Source: Gammaproteobacteria bacterium (GTDB lineage Bacteria; Pseudomonadota; Gammaproteobacteria; SZUA-152). From it: a DNA stretch of 64,000 nucleotides. The stretch covers positions 131,090-195,089 of the forward strand of contig JAOUJW010000003.1 of NCBI GenBank assembly GCA_029882975.1. Reading direction: 5' to 3'. The notes below the pieces were generated by a model. It had not been told where the DNA came from and ran no database searches. It worked only from the letters and a program-made list of their open reading frames with translations. The first letter of the stretch is position 1, and each line of letters starts with the position of its first letter. This document shows positions 35,920 through 44,878 of this stretch, piece after piece. The translations under genes and the position numbers were made by a program.

Positions 35920-38752
35920 GGTTCAATTCCTGTTGCGGCCCTTAGCAGCGAGTTTAATCATCGCTTTGGCTGCCTGTAACACCACCGGTAAGAATACACT
36001 GGGATCACTGGGCGAGAAGCTTCACGTGAAGATTGAGAAAGATGCCGTGGTGGTGAGTGCGCGCAGTGATGTGATGGATAACTACTGGCAATTCATGAAT
36101 AACAATCCGGAGGATTCGCTGCGTGTAGAGGCGTTGACGCGACTGGCGGATCTGGAGCTGGAAAAAAGCGAAGCGCGTTACCAGTCCCAATTGGAGCAGT
36201 TGACCGAAAAGCAAACCACGCAGGATCAACCGGATGAGACGATCAATTTGCAAGGCGTGAGTTACGAGAAAGCAATTGTGTTACTGGAAAATGCCTTTAC
36301 CGTATCTAAGCGTAGCGGCAATCCCAAACCGAAAATATTGTATCGATTGGCCAGAGCGTATGAACAAGCGGGTAATTCGCGCAAGTCGCTGCATTCCCTG
36401 GATCGATTGCTGGAGGAATTTCCCAGTATAACCAACCGTGATGAGATTCATTTTCGCCGCGGTGAGTTATTGTTTGCCATGCAGTCCTATGATGAGGCCG
36501 AAGATGCTTATACACAGGCTATGGTGATTAGCCCCGGTTCGCCATTCTATGAGAAAGCACTGTCAAAGCGGGGTTGGTCGGCCTACAAAAAAGGCGAGTA
36601 TGAACAGGCGCTGTATTCTTTTGTGAGCCTTATTGATCGCAAGCTTAGAAGCGGCAGCGGTGAAGTGGGAGAGGACGATTCGCATTTGAGTCGGGGTGAT
36701 AAAGAATTGCTGGATGATGTGTTTAGGGCAACCTTGCTGAGCTTTAACGAATTAGGCGGTGGTAATGTCATCTCCGAGTATTTTACCCGTAATGGTCGTC
36801 GTCCCTATGAATATAGGCTGTACAAGGCGTTAGGAGAGCACTACCTTGGGATGGGGCGGGTACGGGATTCGGCTAAGGCCTATCGAGAGTTTGTCAGCGC
36901 TTTTCCCGACCATCCACAAGCTCCCTACTTTGATTTGTATGCAATTGATGCCTATGCCAATGGGGGGTTCGCTAAACTGGCCCTGACAGAAAAAGCCAGT
37001 TTTGCCGGTCGTTACCGGGTAAATGGGGCGTTTTGGAAGAGTTTGACCGAAGAGCAAAAAAACAAGTTAGGTCCCAAGTTGGCGCAGAATATCGAGGAGC
37101 TGGCACAGCACTATCATGCGGCCGCGCAAAAAACTGCATCCTTCGAAGATTCGGCCAAGGCTTTGGTGTGGTATGAGCAGTATTTAAAGAGCTTTCCGGA
37201 GAATCCCAAGACGCCGAAGCTACATTTGTTGATGGCGGATTTGTTGTTGGATGCTAAGCGTTATGGGGATGCGGCACGGGAATATGAGGCCATTGCTTAC
37301 CAATATAAGACGTCGGATGCAGATGCTGCGTATGCCGCAATAGTGGCTTATTCCAAGCAAGCGGAAATATCCGGCTTGGACAAAGAAAAAGCCAGTCGTC
37401 AGTCTGTGGCCAGCGCGCTGCGATTTGCCAAGTCTTTTCCCAAAGACAAGCGTTCGGCTACAGTGATCATGAAGGCAGCGGAAGAATTATACGCGCTGAA
37501 AAAGTTTAATCAGGCGGCAACCGCTGCCCGGGTGGTGTTGGAGCTTAGTGGCAAGGTGCCCGATAAAATCCGCCGTTCAGCCTGGTTGATTGTTGCTCAG
37601 GCAGATTTGCAGGGTGGGCGATTCTCTGAGGCGGAATCGGCATATAAAATCGCACTCAAGCTGACCAAAAACAAGAAAGATCGTTTGGATATGCAGGAAC
37701 GAATTGCCGCAGCAATCTACAAACGCGGTGAGCAGCTACGCAGTTCCGGCGATGTGGAAGGTGCTTTGGCCCAATTCAGTCGTATTGAACAGGAAGCTCC
37801 CGATTCCAGCGCCAATCAGGCAGCGCTGTTTGACGCGGCAATGGGCTTCTTACAAAAAGAGCAGTGGGCTGAAGCGATTAAGCGTTTAGAGAAATTTCGG
37901 GGTAAATATCCCGGCAGCAAACATCAGGATCAAATTACTCGTGGGTTGGCCCGCGCCTATGAGCAGAACAAGCAACCGCTGTTAGCCGCAGGCGAATTCG
38001 AGAAACTGATGATTGGCGAATCGGACCGCGAAAAACAACGGCAAATGATTTTGCACGTGAGTGAGTTGTATGAGGGGACCTCTGAATCCGGCAAAGCCAT
38101 GAATTTGTATCTGGAATACGCTAAAAATTATCCTCGTCCTGTAGATATGGCTATTGAAGTAAAGCAGAAAATCGCTGCACATTACAAAGATCGGGGTAAT
38201 ACGGACAAGTATCATTATTGGTTGAGAGAGATTATTCAAACGGATGAATTTGCCAATAGAGAGCGTTCCGAGCGCACAAAATTTCTCGCGGCCAAGGCCA
38301 GTTTTATTTTAGCTAAGCCTACATTGCGCTCATTCCAGAACATTAATCTAGTGGCTCCGCTTAAAGAAAATCTAAAGTTGAAAAAACAGCGTATGCAAGC
38401 TGCGGTGGATGCCTATACCCAGGCTGCCAATTATGGGATTGCTGAAGTAACAACGGCGTCCGTTTACTTATTGGGTGAAATTTACTCTAATTTTGGAAAA
38501 GAATTAATGAAATCTGAACGGCCATCCGGGCTTTCCCGGGAGGAGTTGGAACAGTATGATATCCTCCTGGAGGAACAGGCTTATCCGTTTGAAGAAAAGT
38601 CTATAGATATTCATGAGTCCAATGCTCATAGGGCCTCCGAAGGTCTTTACGATGAGTGGGTTAAGAAAAGTTTCATTGCTTTACGTACCCTGCGCCCGGC
38701 GCGGTACGGAAAAATGGAAAGGAGTGAGTTGATTGCTGACACCATTAATTAG
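35906..38752 (+). CDS. Large TPR lipoprotein
   Basis: A 948-residue lipoprotein (lipobox ALAAC, Cys24) made almost entirely of TPR-like repeats, for example ILYRLARAYEQAGNSRKSLHSL, LFAMQSYDEAEDAYTQAM, RGWSAYKKGEYEQALYSF, LARAYEQNKQPLLAAGEF. Asp after the Cys is absent (Asn at +2), so sorting to the outer membrane is expected by the E. coli rule. Comparable in kind to the large TPR proteins (AglT) of Myxococcus Agl/Glt-type systems. Confidence 0.85.
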   Translation: MRRNEVQFLLRPLAASLIIALAACNTTGKNTLGSLGEKLHVKIEKDAVVVSARSDVMDNYWQFMNNNPEDSLRVEALTRLADLELEKSEARYQSQLEQLTEKQTTQDQPDETINLQGVSYEKAIVLLENAFTVSKRSGNPKPKILYRLARAYEQAGNSRKSLHSLDRLLEEFPSITNRDEIHFRRGELLFAMQSYDEAEDAYTQAMVISPGSPFYEKALSKRGWSAYKKGEYEQALYSFVSLIDRKLRSGSGEVGEDDSHLSRGDKELLDDVFRATLLSFNELGGGNVISEYFTRNGRRPYEYRLYKALGEHYLGMGRVRDSAKAYREFVSAFPDHPQAPYFDLYAIDAYANGGFAKLALTEKASFAGRYRVNGAFWKSLTEEQKNKLGPKLAQNIEELAQHYHAAAQKTASFEDSAKALVWYEQYLKSFPENPKTPKLHLLMADLLLDAKRYGDAAREYEAIAYQYKTSDADAAYAAIVAYSKQAEISGLDKEKASRQSVASALRFAKSFPKDKRSATVIMKAAEELYALKKFNQAATAARVVLELSGKVPDKIRRSAWLIVAQADLQGGRFSEAESAYKIALKLTKNKKDRLDMQERIAAAIYKRGEQLRSSGDVEGALAQFSRIEQEAPDSSANQAALFDAAMGFLQKEQWAEAIKRLEKFRGKYPGSKHQDQITRGLARAYEQNKQPLLAAGEFEKLMIGESDREKQRQMILHVSELYEGTSESGKAMNLYLEYAKNYPRPVDMAIEVKQKIAAHYKDRGNTDKYHYWLREIIQTDEFANRERSERTKFLAAKASFILAKPTLRSFQNINLVAPLKENLKLKKQRMQAAVDAYTQAANYGIAEVTTASVYLLGEIYSNFGKELMKSERPSGLSREELEQYDILLEEQAYPFEEKSIDIHESNAHRASEGLYDEWVKKSFIALRTLRPARYGKMERSELIADTIN

Positions 38753-39338
38753 ATTCCTGTGTCTGTGCCAGTTGGTGCTGCTGTTGCAAGGATGTTTTGG
38801 TAGTGGGGCGAGTACGAGTACCCCTCTTATACGAAAAGCCTCAAGTGTTCCAGTCAATGTTTCACCGGAAGCCCGCGCTGATTATCAGGAGGCGCTGGAT
38901 GCGATGAAAAATGGTGACACAGGTAAGGCCAAGACCCTGCTGCAGACTCTGGTGAAGAATTACCCGGATTTATCAGGCCCCCATACCAATTTGGGCTTGC
39001 TGTACTACCGTGAGCAAAAAATGGACGATGCGGAGACTGCGTTTCTAAAAGCCATTGAAATCAATCCCGGTAGTTCGGTGAGTTATAACCATTTGGGCAT
39101 AATTAACCGGGGGCGGGGAAAGTTTAAGGAAGCGGAAGACTTTTATTTGAAAGCGCTGGAAGCAGATGGTGAATATGCGCTGGCGCATCTGAATATTGGG
39201 ATTCTGTACGACTTGTATCTGGGTCGTTTGAAAAAAGCCAAGAACCACTATGAACGTTTCCAGGAGCTGTCAAAAGAGCAAGACAAGGAAGTGGAAAAGT
39301 GGTTAATCGACTTGGATAGACGTATAAAGAGCCGGTAA
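38733..39338 (+). CDS. Small TPR lipoprotein
   Basis: A 201-residue protein starting with TTG at 38733, chosen because GGAG lies 9 bases before it and the start gives a lipoprotein signal (LVLLLQGCF). Residues ~55-165 hold three TPRs (GPHTNLGLLYYREQKMDDAETAF, SYNHLGIINRGRGKFKEAEDFY, ALAHLNIGILYD). Overlaps the preceding gene by 20 bp, consistent with coupling. It resembles NlpI or PilF-type outer-membrane TPR lipoproteins. Confidence 0.8.
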   Translation: MLTPLIRFLCLCQLVLLLQGCFGSGASTSTPLIRKASSVPVNVSPEARADYQEALDAMKNGDTGKAKTLLQTLVKNYPDLSGPHTNLGLLYYREQKMDDAETAFLKAIEINPGSSVSYNHLGIINRGRGKFKEAEDFYLKALEADGEYALAHLNIGILYDLYLGRLKKAKNHYERFQELSKEQDKEVEKWLIDLDRRIKSR

Positions 39339-39423
39339 ATTAAAGCCTGTATAAGTAGTTTTAGTTCTAAAGTGTTTTGTTTTTCGCTGGGAATTTTTGT
39401 AATATAACCGCGTGGTGAATCTG

Positions 39424-39705
39424 ATGAAAAAAATTGGTGTTTCAATTTTTAGTATATTTTTTATGCTGTCTCAGGCCTCCGCTGAAGAAAAAATGAATAT
39501 GGATGAGACCTCCATTACAGGGGCACGGGAGTTACCTAAGGTGTTATACGTGGTGCCCTGGAAGGATTCCGAAATAAAAATCACTGCAGCGACTCCGGTT
39601 AAAGAAAGTGGCGCGGTCAGTATGGATGTGCTGGACCGTGATGTGTTTAAGCGCGAAATAGATTACTATGGCTTGCTTAACCCGGTAGACAATGCGCCGC
39701 GCTAG
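39424..39705 (+). CDS. Small exported protein in the TPR/Tol cluster
   Basis: A 93-residue protein with signal peptide (GVSIFSIFFMLSQASAEE). The mature 74 residues contain ARELPKVLYVVPWKDSE and a C-terminal DVFKREIDYYGLLNP. No family recognised. GTGs at 39412 and 39415 are alternative starts. It is 85 bp after the TPR lipoprotein and followed by a 337-bp gap. Confidence 0.6.
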   Translation: MKKIGVSIFSIFFMLSQASAEEKMNMDETSITGARELPKVLYVVPWKDSEIKITAATPVKESGAVSMDVLDRDVFKREIDYYGLLNPVDNAPR

Positions 39706-40042
39706 CATGCTCTAATGTCAAAGCGCGATGGATTTACTCGTTGGAGAATGAGACAAGGTCAAGGGTTGATGCGTGATGCAAACCATCGCAAGGCCCGAAA
39801 CGCTTTGAATAGTTGCCTGTTATGAGATTCTTTTCTCAATTCCACGAACTAAGTTGTGTTAGGTTTATAGATCACTAATGTCAAGATCAATGTAAGCTTT
39901 GTCAAGCTTGTTGTCGCTTGGCTCTTTAAGCGGGCGTTATTTGGTGATCGAAACATAAGGAATTAGTTTTTATCAGCCATAATTTTTACGACACAAGTAC
40001 GCAGTTTGTTTGTGCAAGCATGTGTTTTGTGAGGAGAACCGT
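39706..40042. other. 337-bp intergenic gap within the TPR/Tol cluster
   Basis: No coding sequence. A weak dyad (TGAGATTCTTTTCTCA, 39823-39838) and an AAGCTT repeat are present; no convincing promoter or terminator. The gap splits the cluster into a TPR half and a motor half, so the motor genes may have their own promoter. Confidence 0.4.
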
Positions 40043-40687
40043 ATGGAATTCTTTTCGGCAATAGTCAGATTTTTTCAGGAAGGTGGGTGGTTCATGTATC
40101 CCATCTCATTGGTGTTGGCTGCAGGTATCGCCATTGCGGTGGAAAGGTATCTCTATCTCAGCTACGCCAAAGCCACGAATCGTATGATGTGGCAAAAGCT
40201 AACGCCGTTATTGAAAACCAACAACTACGCCCAGGCGATGGCGATCAGCTCTAAATCCAAAGCGGACATTGGTAAAATCTTAACTTACGGTTTAACCCGG
40301 GTTCAGGCAGCGCGCAGTCGTGATGATATTGAGATGGCGATGGAAGAGGGCCTGATGGAGATATTGCCACGCTTGGAAAAACGTACCCACTACATTGCCA
40401 CCTTTGCCAATATTGCCACTTTGTTAGGACTGTTAGGGACGATCATCGGTCTGATTCAAGCATTTACCGCAGTGGCAAATGCCAATCCGGCTGACAAAGC
40501 GGATCTGCTGTCAGCCAGTATTTCGGTTGCTATGAACACGACTGCATTTGGATTGATGGCTGCCATACCTTTGCTGCTGGTCTACGCCGTGTTGCAAACC
40601 AAAACAACGGAACTGGTGGATAGTATGGAGATGGCGACGGTTAAATTTCTCAATGTCATCACAGAACACGCCACCAGATCCAAATAG
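40043..40687 (+). CDS. MotA/TolQ/ExbB-family proton channel protein
   Basis: A 214-residue inner-membrane protein with three helices: near 15-35 (FMYPISLVLAAGIAIAVERY), ~115-135 (IATFANIATLLGLLGTIIGL) and ~155-180 (SVAMNTTAFGLMAAIPLLL). The ATLLGLLGTIIGLIQAF and TTAFGLMAAIP motifs define the family; the conserved Thr pair of the third helix is present. GAGGAG 6 bases before the ATG decides the start. Pairs with the two ExbD-like proteins downstream. Confidence 0.92.
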   Translation: MEFFSAIVRFFQEGGWFMYPISLVLAAGIAIAVERYLYLSYAKATNRMMWQKLTPLLKTNNYAQAMAISSKSKADIGKILTYGLTRVQAARSRDDIEMAMEEGLMEILPRLEKRTHYIATFANIATLLGLLGTIIGLIQAFTAVANANPADKADLLSASISVAMNTTAFGLMAAIPLLLVYAVLQTKTTELVDSMEMATVKFLNVITEHATRSK

Positions 40688-40699
40688 CGGAGACAAAAC

Positions 40700-41194
40700 A
40701 TGGCGCGTCGGGTGAGAAGAGCTCATTTGGAAGCTCCGGAGCTGAATATAACCGCATTTTTGAACCTGATGGTTATATTGGTGCCGTTTTTGCTGATTAC
40801 GGCAGTTTTCTCGCACATGACGGTTTTGGAATTGAATTTACCGCCACAGAAAAAGCAAAATCCGCAGCAATTACAGCAAAAGAAAGAGATGAACTTTGAA
40901 TTGATTTTGCGCAAGGATCAAATCGTCGTTTCAGAAACCATTAACGGGCCCATTAAAACCTTTGAGAAAACCGCCAATGGTTTCAACATGAAAGAAGTTT
41001 CTGATCTGTTGTTGAAAATCAAGTCCCGATTTCCGGACAAAAAGAACATCACCATACTATTGGAACCCAAAGTGCCTTATGAGACTTTGGTGCAAGCAAT
41101 GGATGCTTCCCGTGCGGTACGTGTAGTTGAAGTGGGCACGGTGGTGCAAAAGGAATTGTTTCCCGTTATTTCGATTGGCGACGCTCCGGGTTAG
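40700..41194 (+). CDS. ExbD/TolR-family protein (first copy)
   Basis: A 164-residue single-pass protein; the helix LNITAFLNLMVILVPFLLITAVF lacks the usual Asp at the centre (family core is PLIDVMLVLLIFF), with N-L-M-V instead of D-V-M-L. A periplasmic domain follows (ILRKDQIVVSE, VPYETLVQAMDASRAV). The missing channel Asp suggests it is a non-conducting or structural partner, by inference. Confidence 0.88.
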   Translation: MARRVRRAHLEAPELNITAFLNLMVILVPFLLITAVFSHMTVLELNLPPQKKQNPQQLQQKKEMNFELILRKDQIVVSETINGPIKTFEKTANGFNMKEVSDLLLKIKSRFPDKKNITILLEPKVPYETLVQAMDASRAVRVVEVGTVVQKELFPVISIGDAPG

Positions 41195-41206
41195 AGGCAG
41201 TAGCAT

Positions 41207-41725
41207 ATGAGCTCAATGAAAATGTCCCGGCGCGCCAAGCGCATGGAACGACATCACAAACGCAGCAAGAGCAAAGCGGTCCTGAATATGGTTTCGCTCA
41301 TGGACATATTTACCATTTTGGTGTTCTTTTTGTTGGTGAGTTCCACAACGGTGCAGGATCTGCCCAATGCTAAAAAGATCAAATTACCGGAATCGACAGC
41401 GGAAAAGCTTCCCAAAGAAACCGTTGTGGTCATGGTGAGTAACGAAGATATTGTAGTGCAAGGACTTAAGGTGGCGGACCTGAAAACTGTAACGCGCTCG
41501 GACGATCCGGAAATTGAAGGCTTGAAACGGGAACTGGCACGATTGTCCAAACGTGTTGCCATGAAGAAGACACCTGACGGAAAACCTTTGCCTCGTGAGG
41601 TCACTATCATGGGGGACAGGCTCATACCTTATGAGGTCTTGAAAAAGATTATGTACACCTGTACCAAAGCCAGTTACACCAATATTTCCTTGGCGGTCAT
41701 GAGGAAATCTGAGGACAACGGGTAA
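41207..41725 (+). CDS. ExbD/TolR-family protein (second copy)
   Basis: A 172-residue single-pass protein whose helix VSLMDIFTILVFFLLVSS keeps the channel Asp in the MDIF motif, the residue that carries protons in TolR and ExbD. Basic cytoplasmic N-terminus; periplasmic domain with EVTIMGDRLIPYEVLKKIM. The pair of a DIF-containing and an Asp-less ExbD matches the AglR/AglS doubling in Myxococcus in a general way. Confidence 0.9.
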   Translation: MSSMKMSRRAKRMERHHKRSKSKAVLNMVSLMDIFTILVFFLLVSSTTVQDLPNAKKIKLPESTAEKLPKETVVVMVSNEDIVVQGLKVADLKTVTRSDDPEIEGLKRELARLSKRVAMKKTPDGKPLPREVTIMGDRLIPYEVLKKIMYTCTKASYTNISLAVMRKSEDNG

Positions 41726-41729
41726 ACGC

Positions 41730-42704
41730 GTGAGTGCAACAGCCTTATATCATTCCTTTACGCTTCCCTGGACCATCATTCGGGAGGAGTTGGAGCGGCT
41801 TAAACGCATACTAATTGTGGTCATGGTGATCACCTTAGTTTTGGGTTTCATTGTTCCTTTGGTTCCGGTAAAGAAAGTCGATCGCAGCAAGGTGGAAGAA
41901 TTACCGCCGCGTTTTGCCCAGTTGGTTATGGAAAGGCAGAAACCGCCGCCACCACCACCACCCAAAGTGGAGAAAAAGCCGGAAAAGAAACCGGAGAAGA
42001 AAAAACCAGAGAAAAAACCGGAAAAGAAAAAGCCCGAGCCAAAACCCAAGCCAAAGCCGAAACCGGAAAAAACGGCTGAGCAAAAACGGGCCGACGCGCG
42101 CAAAAAAGCCTCCTCTGTGGGTTTGATGGCCTTTGCAGACGAATTGTCCGATATTCGGGATAAGCCGTTGACGACCGCTTTGAAGAAAAACACTAAGCTG
42201 TCCAATAAAGGGGCATCCGCCAAGAAAGTAACCCGCAATGTTATTACTTCCGATGAGATTGTCACCAGTGGCGGTATTGATACTTCGAAAATAAGCTCCG
42301 GTTTGGGTGGCAGCACCGACTTGGAAGACCGCGAAACGACTAAGGTGGAAAGTGGTATTGAAAAACTCGCTGCGCGGGGTGGGGAGTCAAGTACCAGCGA
42401 CAGCGGCAAACCCAGACGCACATTTGAAGAAGTGAGTATGGTGTTTGATCGTAATAAAGGTCAGATTTATAACTTATACAATCGGGAATTACGTAAAGAT
42501 CCAGGTATTGCCGGCAAGATTGTTTTTAAACTGGTGATTGCATCAGATGGTTCCGTAGTCAGTGTGGAAATTGTTTCCAGTGAACTCAATTCTCCGCGGT
42601 TGGAGAAAAAGCTGAAAATCCGTATCAGGGGTTTTAATTTCGGATCCAAGCCCGGGGCGGAGAATTTGACGGTGACATTCCCATTGGATTTCTTGCCTTC
42701 CTAA
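41730..42704 (+). CDS. TonB/AgmX-like energy-transducing protein
   Basis: A 324-residue protein: cytoplasmic start, one helix (ILIVVMVITLVLGFIVPLVP), a rigid Pro/Lys periplasmic rod (KPPPPPPPKVEKKPEKK and similar repeats, residues ~70-115), a low-complexity middle, and a C-terminal domain (FDRNKGQIYNLYNREL, GKIVFKLVIASDGSVVSVEI) matching the AgmX/PglI C-terminal (TonB-like) domain. It would carry conformational energy from the motor to envelope partners, here plausibly the TPR lipoproteins. GTG start, 4 bp after the second ExbD. Confidence 0.85.
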   Translation: MSATALYHSFTLPWTIIREELERLKRILIVVMVITLVLGFIVPLVPVKKVDRSKVEELPPRFAQLVMERQKPPPPPPPKVEKKPEKKPEKKKPEKKPEKKKPEPKPKPKPKPEKTAEQKRADARKKASSVGLMAFADELSDIRDKPLTTALKKNTKLSNKGASAKKVTRNVITSDEIVTSGGIDTSKISSGLGGSTDLEDRETTKVESGIEKLAARGGESSTSDSGKPRRTFEEVSMVFDRNKGQIYNLYNRELRKDPGIAGKIVFKLVIASDGSVVSVEIVSSELNSPRLEKKLKIRIRGFNFGSKPGAENLTVTFPLDFLPS

Positions 42705-42712
42705 ACGAATCA

Positions 42713-42738
42713 GCGCTTGGGGCTTTCAGCCCAAGCGC
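42713..42738. terminator. Bidirectional hairpin between the TonB-like and SprA-like genes
   Basis: GCGCTT/AAGCGC continues into GGGCT/AGCCC with one bulged G and a 3-nt loop. It lies between convergent genes. No strong T run on the plus side. Confidence 0.5.
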
Positions 42739-42761
42739 GCTCTCAGAGCCTTGATATTTTC

Positions 42762-43547
42762 CTACGCTACTAAATTGAGCCCTAAAGAGCGTGAATCAGT
42801 AATAGCTTCATAGCTGTGGTTCAGGCGTTGGCGATTGAGTGCCGTATTGGCCAATGACGGAGATTCGGTTTCTTTTGGATCGTTGTTGGTCCGCTCATTG
42901 CCCTCAATGATGTTAGCTTTGCCCGTTTCGATTGTTCCTTGCTGTGGTGCATTTTCTGAGCCTTCAGAGCCGACCGGATTGAATCCCGACTGGGTGTTTG
43001 TTTCTCCTTGGTTGAGTTGTGCTCTGGCTTCGGCTTCCATTTGCGCGGCTTGCGCGGCCACTTGCCGGTCCTGACCGGATGGTGCAGCGGGTGCTAAAGC
43101 CGCCCTGCGGACTCTTTGCGCTTTGGCAACGGTGGCCTGAGGATCGTTGGCTACCGAGCCGGTGTCGATGCTCACTTCGCCACCGGACGCATAGCGTTTG
43201 CCGTCGGGGCCCATGGTGTACGTGTATTGGGCTGCGCCCGTGAGATTGCCGCCGGCCGCTTGATGGGCGGCTTCATGGCGCCGCACCTCATCATCGCGGG
43301 TTTTCAGACGTTCGAGATGTTGTTCGTCGGCGCGACTTAGGGTTACCGTGTCGCCCGTCGGTTTGTCTTTCTCCGTTGATAAGGGGTTTGGTTGTTGGGT
43401 TTTGCTGTCCTGCCGTGCATCAGCGGCGGGTGCCTGCGTCTGACTCTGCTTTGGGTCCTGGCCTTGGATTGGCGCAGCCCCCGGTTTTGCTTGAGTCGCT
43501 TTGTGGGCATAAGGATTAAATTGATTAACGTTTATACTTGAGTCCAT
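42762..43547 (-). CDS. SprA-related putative metalloprotease
   Basis: A 261-residue protein. The core DDEVRRHEAAHQAAGGNLTGAA with HEAAH (an HExxH motif), YTMGPDGKRYASGGEVSID and VAKAQRVRRAALAP is the signature of the SprA-related (putative metalloprotease CJM1_0395) family. The flanks are low-complexity Gln/Asn/Ser/Pro. No signal peptide is visible, so location is unclear. Downstream of the rod-like small gene on the same strand. Confidence 0.85.
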   Translation of the reverse strand: MDSSINVNQFNPYAHKATQAKPGAAPIQGQDPKQSQTQAPAADARQDSKTQQPNPLSTEKDKPTGDTVTLSRADEQHLERLKTRDDEVRRHEAAHQAAGGNLTGAAQYTYTMGPDGKRYASGGEVSIDTGSVANDPQATVAKAQRVRRAALAPAAPSGQDRQVAAQAAQMEAEARAQLNQGETNTQSGFNPVGSEGSENAPQQGTIETGKANIIEGNERTNNDPKETESPSLANTALNRQRLNHSYEAITDSRSLGLNLVA

Positions 43548-43616
43548 GGTCTTTGCGAAATGTCAGTATACAAACCTTTAGGTTTGAGGTTGATTGGGGC
43601 AAGTACTTCCAATTGC

Positions 43617-43850
43617 CTATGCCAATACGTCCAACAAGGTGCCCAAACTTTCGTCCACGGCTTGTACAACTTTTACAGCCGCCTGTACCTGGGTGCGATC
43701 GGTGTTTAGATCTACCAGGGACCGGGCTAAGTCGCCGGGGTCTTCATTGCCTTTAGCGCTGGCGGTGGCTATTTCATGAGCATCGCGCTTTAGATTGTCC
43801 AGACCATTGTGGATGCCGTTAAGGCCTGTTTGAATACCGGGGATAGCCAT
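43617..43850 (-). CDS. Small protein resembling the C-terminus of flagellar rod/hook proteins
   Basis: A 77-residue protein. DLARSLVDLNTDRTQVQAAVKVVQAVDESLGTLLDVL follows the pattern of the conserved C-terminal helix of FlgB/C/F/G rod proteins (NVDLVEEMVNMI..QRAYEANAKVI). Too short to be a rod protein alone; no flagellar genes are in the window. It may be a solitary relic or a coiled-coil partner. Upstream of the SprA-like gene by 69 bp. Confidence 0.6.
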   Translation of the reverse strand: MAIPGIQTGLNGIHNGLDNLKRDAHEIATASAKGNEDPGDLARSLVDLNTDRTQVQAAVKVVQAVDESLGTLLDVLA

Positions 43851-43979
43851 GATTCCTCACAAAAAAACTTACCTTCATAGCGCATATCGGAAACTTGACG
43901 GGTACCTAGAGGGGTTTTTTGTTACAACAATGTGAGACTGGACTTATTTGAGCTTTGTTTTAAACTTTAGTAACCGGGC

Positions 43980-44534
43980 TTAGGTTGTGGCCCGTTGTGA
44001 ATGCCAGTAGGTTTCCTGATTCTTACCCTGATGGTTTAAGTTTCGGGCCAACACAAACAGTAAATCGGATAGACGGTTCAAATACGTTTTCACATGCGGG
44101 GAAACCGTTTCGAGCTGGGATAAAGCGATCACTCTTCGTTCAGTTCGTCGACTGATGGCACGGCTCAGATGGCAGAAAGAGGCTGCTGTGTTACCGCCGG
44201 GTAGGATAAACTCTTTTAGTGGTGGTAAGGTGGAATTGTAATGTTCCAATGAGGTTTCCAGGAAGTGCGTATGTGCGGCACTGATTATATGTGTATCCGG
44301 CATGCTTAACTCGCCGCCTAGATCAAAGCAATGATGTTGGATTTGCAGCAGTAGTTTACTCATGGCGGCATCGGTGACAAAGTTGAGTAAAACACCCAAG
44401 CTGCTATTAAGTTCGTCTACATCGCCCAAGGCTTCCACGCGAGCATGGTTCTTGCTCACACGGGAACCATCACCCAAGCCGGTCTCGCCTTGGTCACCTG
44501 TTTTTGTCACTATTTTAGAGAGCCGATTGCCCAT
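43980..44534 (-). CDS. PduO-type cob(I)alamin adenosyltransferase
   Basis: A 184-residue protein with KTGDQGETGLGDGSRVSK (ATP loop), VDELNSSLGVLL, LPGGNTAASFCHLSRAISRRTERR (active-site Arg-rich helix) and LNRLSDLLFVLAR. It adenosylates cobalamin to coenzyme B12. The frame is open to 44705, but GGAGA lies 7 bases before the ATG at 44534 and homology starts there. Confidence 0.92.
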   Translation of the reverse strand: MGNRLSKIVTKTGDQGETGLGDGSRVSKNHARVEALGDVDELNSSLGVLLNFVTDAAMSKLLLQIQHHCFDLGGELSMPDTHIISAAHTHFLETSLEHYNSTLPPLKEFILPGGNTAASFCHLSRAISRRTERRVIALSQLETVSPHVKTYLNRLSDLLFVLARNLNHQGKNQETYWHSQRATT

Positions 44535-44878
44535 GCTTTGTCTCCATTGAAGGGCAAAATACCCGGTTTTGTGGTTCTTGCCAAGGACATAGCGCAAGTA
44601 TAGCGAGGTACCAGTGGCATCATAGCACACAGGCCGTGAACGATGCCCTCCGAGGAGCAGTAGGAATGAAGTCGAAAACAGCTGATTCAGGCAAACGAAA
44701 AGCAAAAATTTGGGTTCTGTGAACCAAAGCTGGATTTTTTGTGTCTTTCTGGGTTAACTTTTAGAACAGACATGCCGATGCTACTAAAGAGTTCTGTTGC
44801 CGGCACTTACGTGCTGCAACATCATCCTTTGGTTTTTACTCAATGATTTTTAATCAACTCTTTTGAATACAATAGCTT

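Noticed and set aside
41940-42075. Repeats in the TonB-like gene looked like a CRISPR or VNTR at first
   Set aside because: Repeats are in-frame Pro-Glu-Lys codons without spacers; a normal TonB-type rod.
41750-42421. Minus-strand frame with long Phe/Gly runs across the TonB-like gene
   Set aside because: It is the mirror of the Pro/Lys rod repeats of the plus-strand gene.
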